From CAWCTD01 sp963798455 (lineage in GTDB: Bacteria; Acidobacteriota; Terriglobia; Bryobacterales; Bryobacteraceae): DNA of 64,000 nt. A model generated the notes under the pieces. The model ran no database searches and was not told the DNA's origin. It worked only from the letters and a program-made list of their open reading frames with translations. Below, in pieces: positions 43,572 to 52,180 of this stretch. Position numbers and translations under genes: made by a program. Numbering within the stretch: the first letter of the stretch is position 1; the number at the start of each line of letters is the position of its first letter. The stretch spans positions 992,001 through 1,056,000 of the forward strand of contig CAWCTD010000003.1 in assembly GCA_963798455.1 (NCBI GenBank). The letters are read 5' to 3'.

Positions 43572-45517
43572 CCGAAGTTCCATTTCGCGTCAGAGACTAT
43601 CTCACTGATCTGACGCGGGAAGGCGCAGAATTGACCTTCCTGTTTCTGGCTACAGTCCCAGGAGTTGGAAGGCGCGGGACTGCAAGGGCGTGGGCTGGGT
43701 GAGTTGCTGGAAGGTCGCGGCGCTGGGTTCGGCAGGGATGCGGCAGGTGTTGCGGCAGCGCGTGGCGAGTTCCCGCAGCAGGGTGTCGAAGCTGTGGACC
43801 GGGAAGCCGTCGGCGGTGAGGCGATCCATCTTCTTGGCCTGCGCGGAGGCGGAGCACTCGGCGGGCGCCACCGGGTCGCGGCGGGGTCGGTTCTGGCTGA
43901 GTTCCTCGTCCTGAAACAGCAAAGGGGCGAGGTCTCTGCGCATGTGCCATTCCACATAGAAGGCCAGCATGCACAGCAGAATGTGTGCCCGCACATGATC
44001 CTCGGCGTGGTGATGGATGGGGCGAATCCGCAGATCCATTCCCTTCAGGCTGCGGAAGGCGCGTTCCACCTGCGCCAGGCTCTTGTAGCGGCGCACCGTA
44101 TCTTCGGCCGAGCAGAGGCGCTTGGGCTCACTGGTGCGCACCACGTAGACGCCGTCCAGTTCGCTTTCGCGCCGCATCGATTCTTCTCGCCGAGTCCAGC
44201 CGAAGAGGCCGTCGGCGATGGTGAGAGCGAAGTGTTTGCCGACCTTGTAGCGGTTCAAGACCTTGCCCGCCTTCAGCGCGATCTCGACCTCGCCGAGCGG
44301 AGTGCGCGTGCGGCGCTTGACCTGGGCGGCGATCTTGCCCAAGTCCTTCTCAGTCGCCTCGATCAACTCGCCTCGCTTGCGCCGGCGCTCGTCGGCCAGC
44401 AGTGGGTTGAAGCAGGCCACCAGGCGCTCGCCGGGATAGTCGGGCGAACGGATCTCGGCCAGATTCATTTCGTCGAACAGGGACGGTTGCAGGCTTCCGC
44501 TCTCGACCAGTTCGCGAATGGCCGGCCCGCGCAGCGCCGAGATCCAGCCCAGTCCGGGATGCTGTTTGAGTTTACCGATCTGCACTTCGGTGAGCATGCC
44601 GCGGTCCCCCACCAGGACCACGCGCGAGAGGCCGAACCGCTGGCGGAGTTTCTCCACCTGACCGGGAACCGTCGTGGGGTCTCCGGTATCGCCGGGATAG
44701 ACGTCGACTGCCACCGGGCGGCCTTCGCTGTCGGTAAGCAGGCCGTAGACGATGATCGGCAATCCGCGCTTGCCATCGCGATTGTGGCCGAGGCGGGCCA
44801 GCGGGCAAGTGTGGCCTTCGTAGTAACTGCTGCTGACGTCATAGAGCACCAAGGAGCCGTCTTGGAGGTGGCGCTGGGCGAGCTTCTTTTCGATGCGGGC
44901 CTGACGGGCGAGGAACCAGTCCAGGGCTTGGTACAAGTCGTCCTCGGTGGCCTCGGCCACCTTCAGTTCTTCGGCCAGAGTGGTGGTCTGCCAGAGCCGC
45001 GTGGTGGCGAGCTTGGAGCACGGATACAGGAGGCGTTCCGCGATCATGGCCATGACCAGGTCGCGCTGGCGCGAGGGCTTGGAGGCCAGCAGCGTGTCGA
45101 GGCCGAGGCGGCGCATGGAGCCGAGGATGGCCTGGACGTGGCCGTGGGGGAGATTGCGCTCGACCAGGAAAGCTTGCGAGGCGGGCAGGAACTTCTCGCC
45201 GCCAAGGGAGCGGCGAATGAGATCGATGAGGTCGGGCGGCAGGTGGGAGATGTTGCCGAGGGTTTCGTGCTTGACCTGGAAGCCGACGCGGAAGGTGCGG
45301 CGGAGGAGGTGGGACTGGTAGAGCCTGCCCTTGTACGTACGGGATGTGGTGGCCACATGCACCTTACCTGTTCTGGATGGCATAGCTAATGATAAAGGAT
45401 TCTGCAGCGGAATACAAGAGAAAAATGTGTTCCTTAGTGGCTACAACTAGAAAGTCAAAACAAAGCCAAATGACGGAGCCGACAGGGATTGTCCTATTTC
45501 AGGCCCTGGAACTTCGG
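43572..45517 (-). mobile_element. IS1634-type insertion sequence, 1,946 bp
   Basis: Perfect 11-base terminal inverted repeats CCGAAGTTCCA lie at 43572-43582 and 45507-45517. They are flanked by the 6-base direct repeat GCTAGT at 43566-43571 and 45518-45523. A TSD of 4-6 bases is possible because the inner bases are ambiguous. The element carries one transposase gene on the minus strand and appears complete. It splits a helical-repeat protein gene. Confidence 0.93.
43650..45383 (-). CDS. IS1634-family (IS4-like) transposase
   Basis: This 577-residue transposase has the COG5421/IS1634 pattern: an N-terminal VHVATTSRTYKGRLYQSHLL block and a DDE core with Asp in LVLYDVSSSYYEG, a second Asp in VVLVGDRGMLTE and Glu near YKSLAQVERAFRSLKGMDL, the YREK-like region. 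The frame is intact, so the element may be mobile. The start could be the ATG at 45383 or a GTG at 45362 that opens the conserved HVATT segment. Confidence 0.95.
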   Translation of the reverse strand: MPSRTGKVHVATTSRTYKGRLYQSHLLRRTFRVGFQVKHETLGNISHLPPDLIDLIRRSLGGEKFLPASQAFLVERNLPHGHVQAILGSMRRLGLDTLLASKPSRQRDLVMAMIAERLLYPCSKLATTRLWQTTTLAEELKVAEATEDDLYQALDWFLARQARIEKKLAQRHLQDGSLVLYDVSSSYYEGHTCPLARLGHNRDGKRGLPIIVYGLLTDSEGRPVAVDVYPGDTGDPTTVPGQVEKLRQRFGLSRVVLVGDRGMLTEVQIGKLKQHPGLGWISALRGPAIRELVESGSLQPSLFDEMNLAEIRSPDYPGERLVACFNPLLADERRRKRGELIEATEKDLGKIAAQVKRRTRTPLGEVEIALKAGKVLNRYKVGKHFALTIADGLFGWTRREESMRRESELDGVYVVRTSEPKRLCSAEDTVRRYKSLAQVERAFRSLKGMDLRIRPIHHHAEDHVRAHILLCMLAFYVEWHMRRDLAPLLFQDEELSQNRPRRDPVAPAECSASAQAKKMDRLTADGFPVHSFDTLLRELATRCRNTCRIPAEPSAATFQQLTQPTPLQSRAFQLLGL

Positions 45518-45871
45518 GCTAGTGCAGTGGGCCCGGAGTTTCTCGACGGCGATGCATCGGCGGAGGCCAAGCGCGAATTTGCGAAGCTTGGGGCTCTCAG
45601 CTCCGCGACCGACTTCCTTGGTAGTATCGTCCTCCAATACGCGGAGTCGCACCGCCAAGACCCCCGCATTCCTGAGGCGCTCCACGACCTCGTCAGGAGC
45701 GGCCATTATGGGTGCGCGGACGTGGACACCTGGAAGACGACGCGCGCTGCGTTCCGGATGCTCCACCTCAGGTATCCACAGAGCGATTGGGCAAAGCGCA
45801 CCCCAACCTGGTTCAGGAATAACTTCGATATCAGGCGTGAGGTCGAATCCCGCCAGCGTTCCGGCTACTAG
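45518..45871 (+). pseudogene. Helical-repeat protein, C-terminal part (split by IS)
   Basis: This fragment continues the frame of 41565-43571 after the target duplication. It encodes AVGPEFLDGDASAEAKREFA, then DFLGSIVLQYAESHRQDPRI, PEALHDLVRSGHYGCAD and a final YPQSDWAKRTPTWF. The last two are the usual end of this exported TPR-like family. An ATG at 45389 or 45470 within the IS could give a short fusion, but I regard it as a broken gene. Confidence 0.88.
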
Positions 45872-46064
45872 CCCAACTTCCGCAGTTCCAGCCCGCCGGT
45901 AATTTTTTTGGGCCGGCTCGGCGCACGGATTTCGGATAAACCAAGACGGCTCTCGTTTGTTTTCACCGTGCGGCGGCACGCGCATGGGGACCAAGTACGC
46001 CAGAAGCGCTTGTAGTGAAGACCTACCCTCTTGCAAATGAGGCGGCGATCCGTAGGATTGCAGT

Positions 46065-46142
46065 ATGTACCTGCGGCGCTGCTACCGGCGGAAGGACGGC
46101 AAGCGCCACACCTATTGGGCGCTGGTGGAATCCTACCGCACA
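46065..46142 (+). pseudogene. IS1634-type transposase, first 26 codons only
   Basis: From ATG 46065 the sequence reads MYLRRCYRRKDGKRHTYW, then ALVESYRTA, a standard start of another IS1634 subgroup. After that it passes into antisense sequence of the beta-glucuronidase gene at GCGCGCGG. It is thus a remnant of a second, deleted insertion sequence. Confidence 0.85.
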
Positions 46143-46750
46143 GCGCGCGGTCGCGGACGCTCGCGTGGTCGTCTCCAGGTGGACGCGCACGCAGCCCTGG
46201 CGACCGTCAATGCCGGTGCGGACCGTCAGATCGGCGATGGCCTCCACCGGGGTCGTGTAAAGCAGAACCGGACGATGGATTCCCGCGAAAGGGAAGAAAT
46301 CGTAGGTAGTGGCCGGATACTGCTCGTTGGAGAACGTGTCCAGCGGGTCGCTCGGCACGCGCCCAGGCGGGACGCGGTCCGGCGCCAGTTGGCCGTCCAC
46401 CCGGACAACCAGCAGGTTCTCCGCGCGCAGCTTGCCCGAGACCTCGAACTGGAAAGGCAGGTGGCCGCCTTCGTGACGGCCAAGCGATTCCCCGTCAAGC
46501 CAGACCCGGCGCTCGGCCCCAAAACCGGCCGGCGGCTCGAATCGCGTTTGATACCACGCCGTGCCGCAGTAGTCGCGCAAGTCTTCGAACTGGTCGTTCC
46601 AACTCGCGGGCACCGCGATCGGCCGCGCGCCGCTAAGCCCGTTCGACCAGCCCGGCCGCCTGCATCAGTTGCCTTCGATTCAACTCCAACTGGTTCATAC
46701 GATTGCTCCGTCAGATACAGTATGCGGACGAGACCGGCCCCGTGTCCATA
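46143..46750 (-). pseudogene. Degraded copy of the beta-glucuronidase 5' region
   Basis: This is a partial duplicate of 39911-40733 in the same orientation, covering about 50 bases upstream of the gene and the codons for the N-terminal domain. It has lost about 39 bases (RFGSVNYLAEVWL, between two VWL-coding repeats) and about 176 bases near the start. It has no catalytic domain. The left edge abuts the transposase remnant at a shared GCGCGCGG. Confidence 0.93.
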
Positions 46751-46888
46751 CGCGATTGACTACTAAGTATGAAAGAACGCCCGCGTCGATGAAGAGCCTT
46801 GCCGGACGCATCGCCAGGCTTACCAGTAGCTATCAGGAATGGGGACACCCCATCGATACCAATCTGGCGCTCGGACCCTAGAGTTAGC

Positions 46889-47608
46889 TCATTCGACCGC
46901 GATGACGCGCAACGGAAAAGCATCCAGTCCGCGGACGGGAACCGGCAACGCATAGACCTTCACGCGCGGGCGGCTTACGCGGTTGAGGTTGGCCAGGTTT
47001 TCGATCAGCGGGATCCCGGCACGAAACAGAACCAGATGGTTGACGTTGGCCGCCGTCTTGTCGTCGGCGAGTTCCACGCCGGCGGAGTCCACCCCCATCA
47101 ATTTCATCCCTTGCTCGACCAGCCATTTGAGCGGGGCGGTGGAAAAGTAAGGAGTCGGTCCCATTCTGCAGAAGACGATGTCTCCCTTCCGCACCCCTCC
47201 GGCCACTTTTGCAGCGTCCTGCACCTGCTGCAGGGTGACCCCGCCCTCCGCCTTCGCGTTTACGAGATTCAGGATCACCGCATCGCCGCCAAGCCGGTCC
47301 AGCGGGATCTGGGAAAGGTCCGCCCCTTTTTTCAGGCAGTGGAACGGCGCCTCTATGTGCGTCCCGACATGTCCCATCAGATCCACGTCAGACATCACGT
47401 ACCATTCCCCCTCCGGCCGCACTTTGCCCGGGATCTCTTCGAGCGCGTTATGAATGCGGACCACAAATTTCCGCTGCGCATCCGGGGCGGTGGGCTGAAT
47501 GACGTGGGTCAGGTCGATCATTCGCTCTTGCGCCCAGGCGATGCCGGCAGGCGTCTGAAATCCTGAAAGCAGCGCTGCAACCACCAGGGCCACAAATCTG
47601 TTCTGCAT
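46889..47608 (-). CDS. Exported cyclase/kynurenine-formamidase-like protein
   Basis: This 239-residue protein has a signal peptide (NRFVALVVAALLSGFQTPAG) and the cyclase-family (PF04199) metal motif HVGTHIEAPFH after MIDLTHVIQPT. VVFC-like GDIVFCRMG and a NHLVLFRAGIPLIENL block match the family. Members hydrolyse amides or lactones such as N-formylkynurenine, but the exported ones have no known substrate. AAGGAG lies five bases before ATG 47608; a GTG at 47614 is the other option. Confidence 0.88.
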   Translation of the reverse strand: MQNRFVALVVAALLSGFQTPAGIAWAQERMIDLTHVIQPTAPDAQRKFVVRIHNALEEIPGKVRPEGEWYVMSDVDLMGHVGTHIEAPFHCLKKGADLSQIPLDRLGGDAVILNLVNAKAEGGVTLQQVQDAAKVAGGVRKGDIVFCRMGPTPYFSTAPLKWLVEQGMKLMGVDSAGVELADDKTAANVNHLVLFRAGIPLIENLANLNRVSRPRVKVYALPVPVRGLDAFPLRVIAVE

Positions 47609-47750
47609 ATGCACTCCTTCTCTGCACTCTCTGCGGACGTGAGAAAAAATCGGTGACAGTCAACAATAGGTGAATTGACGTCTCCGCAAGCGACTGCTAA
47701 TTAGTTCTTCAGCCGGAATTTCCGATTTGGCCTCCTGACCACCATCGATT

Positions 47751-47837
47751 CTACACCCAGGGGCCATCGATGGTTTCCGCCTTGGCGATCAACCGGAACG
47801 TCGGATCTTGCGAGAGCCGCTCGGCATCGTTGACATC
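47751..47837 (-). pseudogene. IS1380-type transposase remnant
   Basis: On the minus strand this reads DVNDAERLSQDPTFRLIAKA, then ETIDGPWV and a stop. The first part is the conserved GYxDxNDAERLxxDP region of IS1380-family transposases. No more of the gene is present. A 9-base inverted repeat, ACCATCGAT/ATCGATGGT, lies at 47741-47774. The remainder of 47609-47888 shows no gene. Confidence 0.75.
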
Positions 47838-47888
47838 CTTTTAGCCCGCAAGGAAAGCTGAAATAACCCGTGTCTCGCTTTCCGTCTG

Positions 47889-49532
47889 TCAGAAGGAGAT
47901 GTGCGTCACCCGGGTTTGCCCGGCGGGGACCTGCACCATAATGTGGATATTCTGCTGGTCCCGGTCGTAGTACCAGGTTCCGGGGCCGAGCGACTTCGGC
48001 TCCTTCACTTCGGCCAGAACCGTTTCGCCTGTCTTGACCTCACGGGCTGCCGGCAAGTGATGGGCGATCCATTCGTAGGTGCGCGCCTTCTTTGACTCGA
48101 TCTCCAGCCGCATAAGATCCAACGCCGGCGCCGCGTGCATCTGGCTGTACTCGGAGAGGCCGGGCTCGTACAGGAAGAACTCGGCGGCCAGTTTCGGTGT
48201 GTAGTGCAGGACCATCGGCCCGCCGGCGTGCTCGCTCTCCAAGGGGACGATCGAGCCGCTTTTCACGAAGAGAGGGATTTCATCTGCCGGGGCCTCGATC
48301 TCGATTCTCTGCCGCCCTGGGTAGACCTTGTTCGTCCACAGATCCGTCCAGTTGCCCATCGGCAGATAGACGGTCCGCCGGCTGCCCTCGGCAAAGATGG
48401 GCGCGGCCAGAATCTCATCGCCCAGCAGAAACTCATCCGCTAATTTCCCTCCTTCCGTGTCACTCGGGTATTGCAGCGCCAGGGGATGGATCATTGGGTA
48501 CCCACGGTTGCCCGTCTCGTCAACGTATGCCAGCAGGAACGGGACAAGCCGGCGTCTCAGTTGCAGGAGGTTCTCCTGGATCTTGCGCCGGTCCTCTGCC
48601 AGGGGACCAGCATCCGTGTCGCAGATGAGGGGGGACACGGATGCCAACTCCACGGCGCGGCGAAAAAGCGTGCCCGAGGCGTCTCGATAGGGCGCCAGGT
48701 CGAAGACCGGATTCATAACGGCGGAGAGCGAAGCATGCACCAGAGAACGCACTGAGTCCGCCAGCGTGGCCCACGATCCCGCCGCGGGCGCGGGCACGAG
48801 CGTCGCGAACTTCGGAATGCTCGCCCGGCTCAAGACGCCGAAGTCCTGCACGCCGCGGGGGAGCACCACCAGCCTGTGCTCCTCCAGGATGGACTTGAAT
48901 GTCGGCCCGTAGTAGAAGTAATACTCGAAGAACTGGCTGGGACCCACGCTGACGCGATACCGATCCGACTTCGTGGAGGCCAGATCGAAGATGTAGTCTC
49001 CCGGACTCTCGTGGTACAGCCCGTAGCCGCGGCTGGAGACGAGAAAAGGCTTGGTGCTGTCGACGATCTGCCCCCGCGCGTCGGCGCGCGCGTCCGTCCT
49101 CACTCCCAGGCCGTAAAACGCTTCGTCGGACGCTGCGGTGCGCTCCACCGAGATGGCCGGTCCGCTCCGCTCCACCGGCGCGGTCTCCGCCATCAGTTCT
49201 TTTTCCTTCGTGTCCAGCACGCGAAGCCGGCCGTCTTTCTTGTCGATCTCCACGACCACGTACTCGGTGCTCAGGCGAATATGCGACGGCGTCTCCGTCC
49301 TGGCCACCTTCACGTCATCATCGACGGGCGCGGTTCGCGGCGCGCACTTCTGGTCCCCCCAGGAGCGGCAAAAGCGGAACGAGGAAGTGCTGATCCAGCT
49401 CAGGATTGCCTGCCCGTCCTGCAAGTCGAGCGTCGTGACTACGGGGCCCTGCGCCGGGGACGCGAGCGGGACGGCAGCGAGGACCAGACACGCAAGCCTG
49501 CTAGACAAGAACCAGTTCCTCCTGGATCTCAC
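47889..49532 (-). CDS. GH31-like exported protein with shortened catalytic domain
   Basis: This 547-residue protein has a signal peptide (LACLVLAAVPLASPAQG). A GH31 N-terminal beta domain (YGLGVRTDARADARG, SRGYGLYHES, YYFYYGPTFKSILEE) and a GH31 C-terminal half (FLLGDEILAAPIFAEGSRRT, YLPMGNWTDLWTNKVYPG, IPLFVKSGSIVPLE) are seen. The central barrel is only about 100 residues: no WxDMNE nucleophile motif is present. It may be a non-catalytic relative or a decayed enzyme, although the frame is intact. Its start overlaps the M24 peptidase gene by 32 bases. Confidence 0.8.
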   Translation of the reverse strand: MRSRRNWFLSSRLACLVLAAVPLASPAQGPVVTTLDLQDGQAILSWISTSSFRFCRSWGDQKCAPRTAPVDDDVKVARTETPSHIRLSTEYVVVEIDKKDGRLRVLDTKEKELMAETAPVERSGPAISVERTAASDEAFYGLGVRTDARADARGQIVDSTKPFLVSSRGYGLYHESPGDYIFDLASTKSDRYRVSVGPSQFFEYYFYYGPTFKSILEEHRLVVLPRGVQDFGVLSRASIPKFATLVPAPAAGSWATLADSVRSLVHASLSAVMNPVFDLAPYRDASGTLFRRAVELASVSPLICDTDAGPLAEDRRKIQENLLQLRRRLVPFLLAYVDETGNRGYPMIHPLALQYPSDTEGGKLADEFLLGDEILAAPIFAEGSRRTVYLPMGNWTDLWTNKVYPGRQRIEIEAPADEIPLFVKSGSIVPLESEHAGGPMVLHYTPKLAAEFFLYEPGLSEYSQMHAAPALDLMRLEIESKKARTYEWIAHHLPAAREVKTGETVLAEVKEPKSLGPGTWYYDRDQQNIHIMVQVPAGQTRVTHISF

Positions 49533-50670
49533 CCGTCACTTTCGCCTCTCTGTCGCCGACAAACACGTCCACTTCCAGGCGGACGCCAAACTTCTCGAGG
49601 TAGATGCCGGGCTCGACGGAGAAGCAGGTCCAAGGGATGATGCTTCTTTCGTCATGGGTCTCGAGGTTGTCCATGTTCGCTCCGGCCCCATGGACCTCCT
49701 CGCCGATGGAGTGGCCGGTCCGGTGCACGAAATAATCGCCGAAGCCCTGCGACTTGATGTAGCCCCTGGCCTCGTCGTCCACTTCAAAACCGTGCAGAGG
49801 TTCGCCCTTCTCGGCGGCGGACTGGACGCGCCGGATCGCGCGGTCGCGGGCCTCGCGGACCACCTGAAAGACGCGCTCGACTTCCGCCGGCGCCTGTGAG
49901 CCGCAGAACCCCGTCCAGGTGATGTCGTAATACACGCTGCGCGGCTGGTTCAGCTTGGCCCACATGTCGATCAACAGAAGGTCGCCGCGCTGGATTCTCC
50001 GGCTCGCCTGCTGGCTCGGCTCATAGTGCGGGTCGGCGGCATTCTCATTCACGCCCACGATGGGCCCGTGGTCCGTGATCAGGCCGCTCTCGGCGAATCT
50101 CGAAAGGATGAACTGCTGCAGCTCCCATTCGGTAAGCTCCACGCCCGCTCGTGTCCTCTCGCCTGCAAGCTCGAATGCGGCACGCCGGATGGCATCGACC
50201 CGCCGGCCCGCTTCCACGTGGCTGGCGAGTTTGGCTTCGTCCCACCGGGCTTCGAAATACTGGATCAGGTTCGCGGAACTGGCAACCTCCGCTCCCAGGC
50301 TCCGGACGAGCTCGACCGTGCCCGCGTCCACCATGGATACGTATGGGATCGAGCACTTGGGCGAGTATTGCATGGCGAGCCGGCGGCGGCCTCCGATCAG
50401 GCGTGTCAGGCCGTCGATCAACCCGCTCCAACTGGAGTAGGCGGTCTCCTCGCCGGGCAAGCTGTCGAGCACCGATGCTTCAATCCGGTGTACCAGCTTT
50501 CGTGGTTCGCCCTCGTCTGGTATCAGGTAATACCAGCGCCTTGTGGGATCCAGCGCCCGGTCCAGGCCCAACACCCGGTACGCCAGCGGGTCCCTGCGGT
50601 GGTGGTCGAAGAACAGCCAGCCGTCCAGGTGCTGTTCGCGCAACGCCTGCTGAATCTCTGGTAGAACCAT
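49501..50670 (-). CDS. M24 metallopeptidase (Xaa-Pro dipeptidase/aminopeptidase-like)
   Basis: This 389-residue protein has the N-terminal creatinase-like domain and the pita-bread catalytic domain. All five metal ligands are visible: LLIDMWAKL (Asp), VYYDITWTG (Asp), HRTGHSIGEEVHG (His), CFSVEPGIYL (Glu) and VRLEVDVFV (Glu). No signal peptide is seen, so it is cytoplasmic. It follows the POT peptide transporter by 13 bases, which suggests that imported proline-containing peptides are cleaved here. Confidence 0.93.
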   Translation of the reverse strand: MVLPEIQQALREQHLDGWLFFDHHRRDPLAYRVLGLDRALDPTRRWYYLIPDEGEPRKLVHRIEASVLDSLPGEETAYSSWSGLIDGLTRLIGGRRRLAMQYSPKCSIPYVSMVDAGTVELVRSLGAEVASSANLIQYFEARWDEAKLASHVEAGRRVDAIRRAAFELAGERTRAGVELTEWELQQFILSRFAESGLITDHGPIVGVNENAADPHYEPSQQASRRIQRGDLLLIDMWAKLNQPRSVYYDITWTGFCGSQAPAEVERVFQVVREARDRAIRRVQSAAEKGEPLHGFEVDDEARGYIKSQGFGDYFVHRTGHSIGEEVHGAGANMDNLETHDERSIIPWTCFSVEPGIYLEKFGVRLEVDVFVGDREAKVTGEIQEELVLV

Positions 50671-50683
50671 TGTCCCCTCTCTT

Positions 50684-52180
50684 CTATTTAAGACCGCCCA
50701 TGAGCGCCTTCGTGGGCCGCACGAAAAACGTCAGTATCACACCTGCGCCGATTCCGAACGCCGCGATCAGCAAGAAGAGGCTGGTGAGCGGAAGCGACTC
50801 ATACAACGACGCGATGCGCCCGCCCAGATAGTTGCCGACTGAGAGCGACAAGAACCACACGCCCATCAACAGCCCTCCGATCCGCGCCGGGGCCAGCTTG
50901 GTCATGGCGCTTAACCCCACGGGGCTCAGGCACAGCTCCCCGACCGTGTGCAGGAAGTACACGGCCACCAGCCACATTGGGCTCACTTGAACTCCAGCGG
51001 ACGCCCTCGCGGCACTGGCGGCAAGCACGGCGAAGCCCAGTCCCCCCGCCACGAGCCCCAGGACGAATTTCGCCGGGCTGGATGGTTCCCGCTCCCCAAG
51101 CCTCACCCAGATCCACGCGAACACGGGCGCCAGGGCGATGATGAAAAGCGCGTTCAGAGATAGCAGCCAGCTTGCGGGAAACACAAAACCCAAAACGTCC
51201 TTGTCGGTGCTCCTTTGGGCAAATAGGTTGAGTGTAGAGCCGGCCTGCTCGAACATGCACCAGAACAACGACGACGCAACGAACAGAACTCCTACCGCCG
51301 CGAGTCTCTTTCGCTCCACCGGCGTCCATGCCGCGGTCGAGAACAGCCAAAAGAAGAACAACACGACTATCAATAGCAAGATGACGCCCAGAGCGTCCGA
51401 AAGACCCTGCGCCGTTACGTTCATGGCGCCGCTTAGGTTCAGCAGCACCAGAGCTGCGATCAGGATCGCGACGGAGCCCAGAGCGAGGCGCAGGCGTCTG
51501 GTCTGTCTGGCCGCCTCGCTCGCATCGGCAAAGGGCGCGGCGTGGAGACCCGCTTGCCCCAGATGTTTGCCACCCGCGACATACTGCGCCAGACCCAGGA
51601 TCATGCCGATGCCCGCCAGGCCAAACCCAAGGTGCCAGTTGATTTCCTGTCCAAGATACCCGCAGGCCAGCGGGGCCAGGAACGCGCCCAGATTGATGCC
51701 CATGTAGAAGAGAGAGAAGCCCGCGTCCCGGCGGTTGTCGCCCGGCGCGTAGAGTTGCCCCACCATGACGCTTACGTTCGGCTTCAGCAGACCGGTGCCG
51801 GTGGCCGACACGGCCAGCCCCAGGTAGAAGGAAGTGACCGCGGGGAGTGCCAGGCAAAGGTTGCCTGCCGCGATGAGCGCCCCCCCATACAGCACTGCCC
51901 GGCGCTGCCCCAGGAAGCGGTCCGCAATCCAGCCTCCGGGAAGGCTCAGCATGTAGACCATGGCGGTGTAGAGGCCGTAAATGGCGGCTGCCTTCGCGAC
52001 ATCGAACCCGAGCCCGCCCGAAACCGCCGGGGCCGTCATGAAGAGAACCAGCAGGGCGCGCATCCCGTAGTAGCTGAAGCGCTCCCACAACTCCGTCATG
52101 AACAGCGTGGCAAGCCCTCGGGGGTGCCCGAAAAAGCCGCTCCCGGCTTTGACCGCGCGCACCTCTACCTCCTGTGCCAT
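50684..52180 (-). CDS. POT-family proton/oligopeptide symporter
   Basis: This 498-residue membrane protein has about 14 hydrophobic segments and the POT signature near the N terminus: FMTELWERFSYYGMRALLVL (ExxER-type motif) and FSLFYMGINLGAFLAP (PTR2 signature). It imports di- and tripeptides with protons. Its start overlaps the end of the ABC ATPase gene by 16 bases and it precedes the M24 peptidase gene. Confidence 0.95.
   Translation of the reverse strand: MAQEVEVRAVKAGSGFFGHPRGLATLFMTELWERFSYYGMRALLVLFMTAPAVSGGLGFDVAKAAAIYGLYTAMVYMLSLPGGWIADRFLGQRRAVLYGGALIAAGNLCLALPAVTSFYLGLAVSATGTGLLKPNVSVMVGQLYAPGDNRRDAGFSLFYMGINLGAFLAPLACGYLGQEINWHLGFGLAGIGMILGLAQYVAGGKHLGQAGLHAAPFADASEAARQTRRLRLALGSVAILIAALVLLNLSGAMNVTAQGLSDALGVILLLIVVLFFFWLFSTAAWTPVERKRLAAVGVLFVASSLFWCMFEQAGSTLNLFAQRSTDKDVLGFVFPASWLLSLNALFIIALAPVFAWIWVRLGEREPSSPAKFVLGLVAGGLGFAVLAASAARASAGVQVSPMWLVAVYFLHTVGELCLSPVGLSAMTKLAPARIGGLLMGVWFLSLSVGNYLGGRIASLYESLPLTSLFLLIAAFGIGAGVILTFFVRPTKALMGGLK

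Noticed and set aside
43631..45457. IS1634 boundaries at a TTGAC.../...GTCAA imperfect repeat
   Set aside because: The match is poor and gives no target duplication; the CCGAAGTTCCA ends with GCTAGT duplication are perfect and restore the interrupted gene.
45389..45871. Separate 160-residue gene starting inside the IS
   Set aside because: The residues before 45524 come from the IS end; the rest is the C terminus of the gene at 41565.
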